Assembly (NCBI GenBank): GCA_049601975.1
Contig: JBMYRC010000200.1
Location: 1 to 5,585, forward strand
Direction: 5' to 3'
DNA length: 5,585 nt
Origin: UBA6544 sp049601975
GTDB lineage: Bacteria > Pseudomonadota > Alphaproteobacteria > UBA8366
A program made the position numbers and the translations under genes. The notes under the pieces were generated by a model, which was given only the letters and a program-made list of their open reading frames with translations, searched no databases and was not told the DNA's origin. Of this stretch, positions 1 to 4,194 are shown piece after piece (the stretch's first letter is position 1; each line of letters starts with the position of its first letter).

Positions 1-306
1 GGTCTCGCGGCCGATGATTTCCGACAACCGGCCAGCGCCGATGCGGCGTGTAAACTCCATCTGCCAAAGGCGGTCTTGTGCGTGGACGAATCCAAGGGCA
101 AACGCGCTGTCCGTCTCCGTCGCCGCGAAGATGTGCGGGATGCCGTTTTCGTCTCGTAATATATCGACATCACGATGAAGGCCTGCCAGTTCGATCATGC
201 CATTGGTCTGTGGCAGTGATGTGCGAAGCCAAAGATACCCGCCGCCTGCCGCCAACGCGGCAGTGAAAAGGAAGGCGAGAACGCCGTTGCGGAGGATACG
301 TATCAT
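1..306 (-). CDS. Penicillin acylase (peptidase S45) family protein, N-terminal 102 residues, cut by the window edge
   Basis: Reading the minus strand from the ATG at 306-304 gives 102 uninterrupted codons that run off the left edge. Residues 7-27 are a hydrophobic stretch behind a basic start (MIRILRN), so the protein is probably anchored in, or exported across, the inner membrane. The mature part carries the conserved A-chain opening of penicillin/cephalosporin/N-acyl-homoserine-lactone acylases: RDENGIPHI at 51-59, GFVHAQDRLWQME at 72-84, RR at 87-88 and GRLSEIIG at 92-99. Family members are Ntn hydrolases of about 700-800 residues made as a precursor that self-cleaves to expose a catalytic Ser at the B-chain N-terminus; that Ser and the linker lie outside the window. 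They hydrolyse amide bonds of acylated small molecules. No good Shine-Dalgarno site precedes the ATG, but it is the first Met of an open frame whose upstream stop is at 378-376. The substrate cannot be told from this part. It is divergent from the dehydrogenase cassette. Confidence 0.9.
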   Translation of the reverse strand, partial: MIRILRNGVLAFLFTAALAAGGGYLWLRTSLPQTNGMIELAGLHRDVDILRDENGIPHIFAATETDSAFALGFVHAQDRLWQMEFTRRIGAGRLSEIIGRET

Positions 307-358
307 GCGTCGAAAGCTTAGGGAGGTGTGAGGGATACGAAAAGCAGTTCTATCGCCC

Positions 359-388
359 TTGCGGGGAAGTGGTTTCTAAATCTACAAA
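359..388 (+). promoter_or_regulatory. Possible sigma70-like promoter for the dehydrogenase/dioxygenase cassette
   Basis: In the only sizeable gap upstream of the cassette, TTGCGG (359-364) and TACAAA (383-388) are separated by 18 bp. They match the -35 consensus at 3 of 6 and the -10 consensus at 4 of 6 positions. The -10 element lies between the two arms of the inverted repeat at 371-404, as expected if a regulator occluded polymerase there. The match is weak, and alphaproteobacterial promoters often depart from the E. coli consensus, so this is tentative. Confidence 0.2.
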
Positions 389-404
389 GTCGGATAGAGA
401 AACC
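371..404. repeat. 7-bp inverted repeat in the divergent intergenic region, possible operator
   Basis: GGTTTCT at 371-377 and AGAAACC at 398-404 are perfect reverse complements with 20 bp between them, so the half-sites are 27 bp apart start to start. The repeat lies between the divergent acylase and dehydrogenase genes, where a dimeric regulator could act on one or both. A perfect 7-bp inverted repeat in about 120 bp is not rare by chance, and no regulator gene is in the window. As RNA it would be a stem with a large loop and no U tract, so it is not a terminator. Confidence 0.3.
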
Positions 405-415
405 GTTTAATAAGT

Positions 416-420
416 GAGGG
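416..420 (+). promoter_or_regulatory. Ribosome binding site favouring the ATG at 429
   Basis: GAGGG at 416-420 lies 8 nt before the ATG at 429 and overlaps the alternative in-frame GTG at 414. Starting at GTG would put this site inside the gene and leave no comparable site upstream, so ATG 429 is the better start. Confidence 0.6.
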
Positions 421-428
421 AGCCGGGG

Positions 429-1742
429 ATGATCACCTATTTGAAACAGGGCAAGAGCGATGCCGATGTCGCGGAAGCCGACGCCAAGGTGCGGGGGATC
501 GTTGAGGGTATCCTGTCCGATATCGAAAAACGCGGCGACGCCGCCGTGCGTGAGTTGTCGGAGAAATTCGACGGCTATACCCCGGCAAAGCTTCGTTTGA
601 GCGAAGACGAAATTCGGACCGCCATAGCGAAAGTCCCGCAGAGCGATATCGAGGATATCGAATTTGCGCAGAAGCAAATTCGGAATTTCGCCGAGAAGCA
701 AAAGGAATGCTTGCAGGACTTGGAAGTGGAGACGATGCCCGGCGTCATCCTTGGACATCGCAACATCCCGGTGAACTCGGTCGGCTGTTATGTGCCGGGC
801 GGCAAGTATCCGATGGTGGCCTCCGCGCATATGAGCGTGCTCACCGCATCGGTCGCGGGCGTAAAACGCATCGTCGCCTCCGCACCGCCGCAGGATGGGG
901 AGCCGCATCCGGCAATTGTTGCGGCCATGCATATGGGTGGGGCCGACGAAATTTTGGTCCTCGGCGGTGTTCAGGCAGTGGGTGCCATGGCCATCGGCAC
1001 TGAATCACTGCCCGGCGTGGATATGCTGGTCGGGCCCGGCAATATGTTCGTCGCGGAAGCAAAGCGGCAATTGTTTGGCCGTGTCGGTATCGACCTCTTC
1101 GCGGGACCGACGGAGACCCTGATCATTGCCGATGAAAGCGTGGACGCGGAGCTGTGCGCCGTCGATCTGTTGGGCCAGGCGGAGCACGGACCGACGTCAC
1201 CCGCCGCTTTGCTGACCACTTCGCGCAAACTGGCGGAAGAGACAATGGCGGAAGTGGAACGCCAGCTCGCCATCTTGCCGACGGCGGAAATCGCGCGTGA
1301 ATCTTGGGACGAATACGGCTCCGTCATCTTGTGCGAGACTATCGATGAGATGGTGGAAGTCGCCGACCAACTCGCCTATGAGCATGTCCAGGTGATGACC
1401 GAGGATCCGGATTACTTTGCTGACAACATGACCAATTACGGAGCGTTGTTCTTGGGACCCCGCACCAATGTCTCCTACGGTGACAAGACCATCGGAACCA
1501 ACCACACGCTACCGACCAAGCAAGCGGCGCGTTATACAGGCGGGCTTTGGGTCGGCAAATTCATGAAGACCTGCACCTATCAGAAGGTACTGACGGACGA
1601 GGCCTCGGCGATGGTTGGGGAGTACTGCTCCCGCCTCTGCGCGCTTGAGGGATTCGCCGGACATGGCGAACAGGCGAATATTAGAGTGAGACGCTATGGT
1701 GGTCGCAATGTGGAACCCTACGGCGTTGCGGAGAAACTCTAA
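429..1742 (+). CDS. Histidinol dehydrogenase (HisD) family oxidoreductase, probably a catabolic paralogue
   Basis: This 437-residue protein has the usual HisD length and fold signature. HisD enzymes are zinc-dependent cytoplasmic dimers that oxidise an alcohol through the aldehyde to the acid with two NAD+. Residues expected for catalysis are present by comparison with E. coli HisD recalled from memory: zinc ligands Gln250 and His253 (GQAEHGP), Asp352 (YGDK) and His412 (FAGHGE), and the base pair Glu318-His319 (AYEHVQ). The GCYVPGG nucleotide-site region is at 119-125 and GTNHTLPT at 356-363. Differences argue against a biosynthetic role. The Ser that contacts histidinol in AGPSE is Thr228 here (AGPTE), and the stretch after GTNHTLPT (KQAARYTGGLWVGKF) is the form seen in stand-alone HisD-like proteins. 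No other his gene is nearby; instead the stop is 9 bp from a dioxygenase gene. HpsN, the sulfopropanediol 3-dehydrogenase, belongs to this family and is one candidate role. The family is certain; the substrate is not. Confidence 0.93.
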   Translation: MITYLKQGKSDADVAEADAKVRGIVEGILSDIEKRGDAAVRELSEKFDGYTPAKLRLSEDEIRTAIAKVPQSDIEDIEFAQKQIRNFAEKQKECLQDLEVETMPGVILGHRNIPVNSVGCYVPGGKYPMVASAHMSVLTASVAGVKRIVASAPPQDGEPHPAIVAAMHMGGADEILVLGGVQAVGAMAIGTESLPGVDMLVGPGNMFVAEAKRQLFGRVGIDLFAGPTETLIIADESVDAELCAVDLLGQAEHGPTSPAALLTTSRKLAEETMAEVERQLAILPTAEIARESWDEYGSVILCETIDEMVEVADQLAYEHVQVMTEDPDYFADNMTNYGALFLGPRTNVSYGDKTIGTNHTLPTKQAARYTGGLWVGKFMKTCTYQKVLTDEASAMVGEYCSRLCALEGFAGHGEQANIRVRRYGGRNVEPYGVAEKL

Positions 1743-1743
1743 C

Positions 1744-1747
1744 GGAG
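1744..1747 (+). promoter_or_regulatory. Ribosome binding site of the dioxygenase gene
   Basis: GGAG at 1744-1747 begins just after the stop codon of the preceding gene. It is 4 nt from ATG 1752 and 7 nt from the adjacent ATG 1755. The more usual spacing favours the second ATG, which would shorten the dioxygenase by one residue. The tight spacing points to co-transcription and possible translational coupling with the HisD-like gene. Confidence 0.6.
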
Positions 1748-1751
1748 TGGC

Positions 1752-2588
1752 ATGATGCAGGGTCAGGTCGAAGTTACGCCCATTGCGGGTGCCTGCGGCG
1801 CGGTCGTCTCCGGCGTCGATCTCTCGCAACCGTTGGGCAACGAAACATTCGCGGCGGTGCATCAGGCCTTCCTCGACCACCAGGTGATCTTCTTTCGCGA
1901 TCAAGACCTGACGCCCGAACAGCAAATCGGTTTCAGCCGCCGCTTCGGTGAATTGCGGATCAGCGAGCAATACGAGGCGTTGGAAGGTTATCCCGAGATC
2001 ATCGAGATCGTGAAGGAGCCCGACAGCACCGGCATCGTCGGTAACCTCTGGCACAGCGACGAGAGTTTCCTTCCGCAACCGGCGTTGGGCTCGTTGCTCT
2101 ACATGCACGAGAACCCGGAGGTCGGCGGAGACACGATGTTCGCGAACCAATATCTCGCCTATGATGCCCTGTCCGATGGCATGAAAGAGTTTCTGTCCGG
2201 CCTGCGCGCCGTGCATTCCGATGCCAGTCTTGGGTCTCGCAATAAGGGAAGAGCGCTGAAGGTGAAGGCGGGCGCTGAAGGTCGCCCGTCATACGAGGCG
2301 ACGCATCCTGTCATTCGTACTCACCCGGAGACCGGCCGCAAGAGTATTTTCGTGCATAAACCCTATACGATCCGGTTCGAGAACATGACCGTGGCGGAGA
2401 GCAAACCGCTCCTCGATTTCCTCTACGCTCATTCCGCCCGCCCGGAATTCACCTGTCGTTTCCGGTGGGAGAAAGGCGCGCTCGCATTCTGGGACAACCG
2501 TTGTCTTCAACATTATGCGTTGAACGACTATTCGGGCGTGCGTCGCTACGCGCACCGGGTGACGGTGGTCGGAGATACGCCGAAATAG
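1752..2588 (+). CDS. TauD/TfdA-family Fe(II)/2-oxoglutarate-dependent dioxygenase
   Basis: This 278-residue cytoplasmic enzyme matches the family in length. It should couple 2-oxoglutarate decarboxylation to hydroxylation of a small substrate. The facial triad is intact: His101 and Asp103 in LWHSDESF, and His254 in LQHYALNDY. Arg265, 11 residues after the distal His, is placed to bind the 2-oxoglutarate carboxylate, and Arg269 (AHR) corresponds to the Arg that contacts the taurine sulfonate in TauD. The N-terminal part carries GVDLSQPL (21-28), HQVIFFRDQDLTPEQQ (43-58) and RRFGEL (63-68). In TauD the sulfonate is also held by His70 (in FGELHIH, from memory); the aligned residue here is Ser71, so taurine itself is not a safe assignment. 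The gene starts 9 bp after the HisD-like gene, probably in the same operon, so its product may feed or drain that pathway. ATG 1755 is an alternative start. Family certain, substrate unknown. Confidence 0.92.
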   Translation: MMQGQVEVTPIAGACGAVVSGVDLSQPLGNETFAAVHQAFLDHQVIFFRDQDLTPEQQIGFSRRFGELRISEQYEALEGYPEIIEIVKEPDSTGIVGNLWHSDESFLPQPALGSLLYMHENPEVGGDTMFANQYLAYDALSDGMKEFLSGLRAVHSDASLGSRNKGRALKVKAGAEGRPSYEATHPVIRTHPETGRKSIFVHKPYTIRFENMTVAESKPLLDFLYAHSARPEFTCRFRWEKGALAFWDNRCLQHYALNDYSGVRRYAHRVTVVGDTPK

Positions 2589-2658
2589 AGGGCCGCTGGT
2601 CAAATCTGCCGGCACGCAACATATCTACACCCAACGAATAACCTCGGGAGAAGTTTCC

Positions 2659-3645
2659 ATGGCTGAGATGAAAGTCGCCGTCCTCGACGACTATATGAAA
2701 ATCGCGGGCGAACTCGCGGATTGGAAATCGTTGCCGGGAGACATTCAGACGGATTTTTTCTATGAGAAACTCCCGGAAGGAAACGATGCGCGGGCGGAGG
2801 CCTTAGCCGATTACGATGTCTTGGTCGTCACACGGGAACGCACGCCGCTGCCGAAGGAGCTTCTCGAGCGCCTACCGAAGTTGAAATTCATCGCGTCTCC
2901 GGAAATGCATAACCGGGTCATCGATTTCGATTATTGCCGCGTGAAAGGCATCCCCGTTTGCGGCACCACGCCGCGTCCGTCACCGACTTTCGAGCTGACC
3001 TGGGCGTTGATCCTGGCGCTCGCGAAGAACGTCACCATTGACGACCAGGCAATGCGCACGGGGCAATGGCAGACCGTCGTCGGCACCGAGATCCGTAACA
3101 AGACGCTCGGCGTGATCGGCCTGGGTCGCATCGGCTCGGAAGTCGCCAAGGTGGGCAACGCCTTCGGCATGAACGTCATTGCCTGGAGCGAAAACTTGAC
3201 CGCCGAACGGGCAAAGGAATGCGGCACCGCGCTGGTCTCCAAGGATGATCTTTTCCGTCAATCCGACTACGTCGTCGTTATGGTCATCCAGAGTGATCGG
3301 ACCATCGGCCTGGTTGGCGCGCGTGAGATTGGCTTGATGAAATCGGATGCCTATCTGATCAACCCGGCGCGCGGTCCGATCGTCGATGAGGCGGCGCTGA
3401 TAGACGCGTTGAAGAACAACAAAATCGCGGGCGCGGGCCTCGACGTCTACGACGAAGAACCGCTGCCGGTCGATCACCCGTTTCGCGGCTTGCCGAACAC
3501 CGTGCTGATGCCGCACGTCGCCGGATTTACCCGCGAGCATTACGCCCATTGGTACAATGGTATGATGGAAGACGTGCGTGCCTGGATCGGCGGTGAGATC
3601 ATCAACGAGATCCACGGCAGCGGGATCGTCGCGGCGCGGGTGTGA
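2659..3645 (+). CDS. D-isomer-specific 2-hydroxyacid dehydrogenase family protein
   Basis: This 328-residue enzyme has the standard length and order: a split substrate-binding domain around an NAD(P)-binding Rossmann domain. The Rossmann glycine motif GLGRIGS is at 154-160. The catalytic trio is complete: Arg238 in NPARGP, Glu267 in DVYDEEP and His286 in MPHVAGFT. It should interconvert a 2-oxoacid and a D-2-hydroxyacid, or a close analogue, in the cytoplasm. Two details are unusual. The end of the second Rossmann strand reads VIAWSENLT, with Ser177 where NAD-preferring members have Asp, so the cofactor preference is open. The substrate loop reads SPEMHN (80-85) instead of the usual TG-containing loop. 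GGGAG at 2646-2650 lies 8 nt before the ATG. The 70-bp gap after the dioxygenase shows no terminator, so all three genes may share a transcript. It is close to D-3-phosphoglycerate dehydrogenase in fold, but too short for SerA with an ACT domain. SlcC-type sulfolactate dehydrogenase is another possibility. Confidence 0.93.
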   Translation: MAEMKVAVLDDYMKIAGELADWKSLPGDIQTDFFYEKLPEGNDARAEALADYDVLVVTRERTPLPKELLERLPKLKFIASPEMHNRVIDFDYCRVKGIPVCGTTPRPSPTFELTWALILALAKNVTIDDQAMRTGQWQTVVGTEIRNKTLGVIGLGRIGSEVAKVGNAFGMNVIAWSENLTAERAKECGTALVSKDDLFRQSDYVVVMVIQSDRTIGLVGAREIGLMKSDAYLINPARGPIVDEAALIDALKNNKIAGAGLDVYDEEPLPVDHPFRGLPNTVLMPHVAGFTREHYAHWYNGMMEDVRAWIGGEIINEIHGSGIVAARV

Positions 3646-3684
3646 TCGCCTATTTCAGGCCTAATTATTGATTGGAGCGGATGG

Positions 3685-4059
3685 ATGAAAAGAAGCTTAT
3701 TTGTAGCCGTAATTGTCGGATTGACCTTGTCGAGCGGCATTGCCGCTAGTGAAGGGCAAAGACTAACAGGCGCCGAAATCAAGGCCTTGGTTTACGGCAA
3801 TGTTATGGCTTTTGATACTGATAGTTGGAAAACAGGCGGCGTAGAATACGCAAAAGACGGCAGCACCGAGGCCAAGTTGGATAGCGGCGGGGGCGATACC
3901 GGGAAATGGGTCATCAAGGATGACTCCCTTTGTGTGTCTTGGTCAAAATGGCGTGGTGGGAAAGAGCGTTGCGTCAAGTATACGAAGCTCGGAGATGGTA
4001 AAATACGATATGAGCCAGTCAGTGGTCGTGGCGATGGCGGCACTGACTGGAAAAAATAG
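3685..4059 (+). CDS. Small exported protein of unknown function (possibly DUF995-like)
   Basis: The 124-residue product begins with a typical signal peptide: basic MKR, a hydrophobic core at 5-17 and a small-residue cleavage region near Ala20-Ala21 (GIAA, then SEG). The mature domain of about 100 residues has LTGAEIKALVYGN at 27-39 and then the pattern GKWVIKDDSLCVSW / ERCVKYTKLGDGKIRYEP. It is strand-rich, and Cys83 and Cys96 could form a disulfide in the periplasm. This layout, with a central 'G.W.i..d.lC..W' block, resembles small alphaproteobacterial periplasmic proteins such as DUF995; that match is from memory and unconfirmed. GGAG at 3674-3677 lies 7 nt before the ATG, and ATG 3681 is out of frame. 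Its GC is about 50% (counted), clearly below its neighbours (67% in the last part of the preceding gene), so it may have a different history from the enzymes around it. No function can be assigned. Confidence 0.8.
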   Translation: MKRSLFVAVIVGLTLSSGIAASEGQRLTGAEIKALVYGNVMAFDTDSWKTGGVEYAKDGSTEAKLDSGGGDTGKWVIKDDSLCVSWSKWRGGKERCVKYTKLGDGKIRYEPVSGRGDGGTDWKK

Positions 4060-4119
4060 AACTCTCATTTGAGTTATCGAAGAGAGGCTTTGCCACGCAG
4101 GCTGGCCTAAAGCGTAAGA

Positions 4120-4187
4120 CTCCGCTGGCGATTACCGTCGTGCCGACTATCATGGCCCGATCATTAAAAAATCGACTGTCAGCGGAG
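4120..4187 (+). promoter_or_regulatory. Possible structured mRNA leader that pairs the DUF3604 ribosome binding site
   Basis: CTCCGCTG at 4120-4127 is the exact reverse complement of CAGCGGAG at 4180-4187. As RNA the stem extends inward to 4130/4177 with one G-C and two G-U pairs, giving 11 consecutive pairs. The right arm contains GGAG (4184-4187), the ribosome site 7 nt before the ATG at 4195, so the fold would hide it. Between the arms two short hairpins can form: GTCG/CGAC at 4137-4140 and 4144-4147, and CGAT/ATCG at 4158-4161 and 4171-4174, giving a three-way-junction-like shape. I recognise no known riboswitch class. An 8-bp inverted repeat in a 135-bp gap has perhaps a one-in-seven chance of arising at random, so this is a lead rather than a finding. 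Confidence 0.3.
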
Positions 4188-4194
4188 CGAAGCC

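Noticed and set aside
645..661. Tandem GATATCGA direct repeat
   Set aside because: The two copies are 9 bp apart and encode DIE-DIE inside the HisD-like protein, so it is a coding coincidence.
318..932. Minus-strand open frame of 204 codons opposite the HisD-like gene
   Set aside because: It lies almost wholly antisense to a well-supported gene, shows no family motif, and is rich in His/Arg as expected for the reverse of a GC-rich gene.
1509..2216. Minus-strand open frame of 235 codons across the HisD-like/dioxygenase junction
   Set aside because: It is antisense to two genes with intact catalytic motifs and has no recognisable domain.
1752..2588. Naming the dioxygenase tauD (taurine dioxygenase)
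   Set aside because: Only the family-level iron and 2-oxoglutarate residues are secure; a key taurine contact is replaced and no tauABC transporter is visible.
2980..3615. Minus-strand open frame of 211 codons opposite the 2-hydroxyacid dehydrogenase
   Set aside because: It is a shadow of a complete, motif-bearing gene on the plus strand.
3647..3659. GCCT/AGGC short inverted repeat after the 2-hydroxyacid dehydrogenase as a terminator
   Set aside because: The stem is 4 bp and lacks a T tract, so it is well within chance expectation.
4060..4075. AACTC/GAGTT inverted repeat just after the small gene as a terminator
   Set aside because: The stem is only 5 bp with no following T tract on the plus strand. 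On the minus strand it is followed by T6, but there is no minus-strand gene there to terminate.
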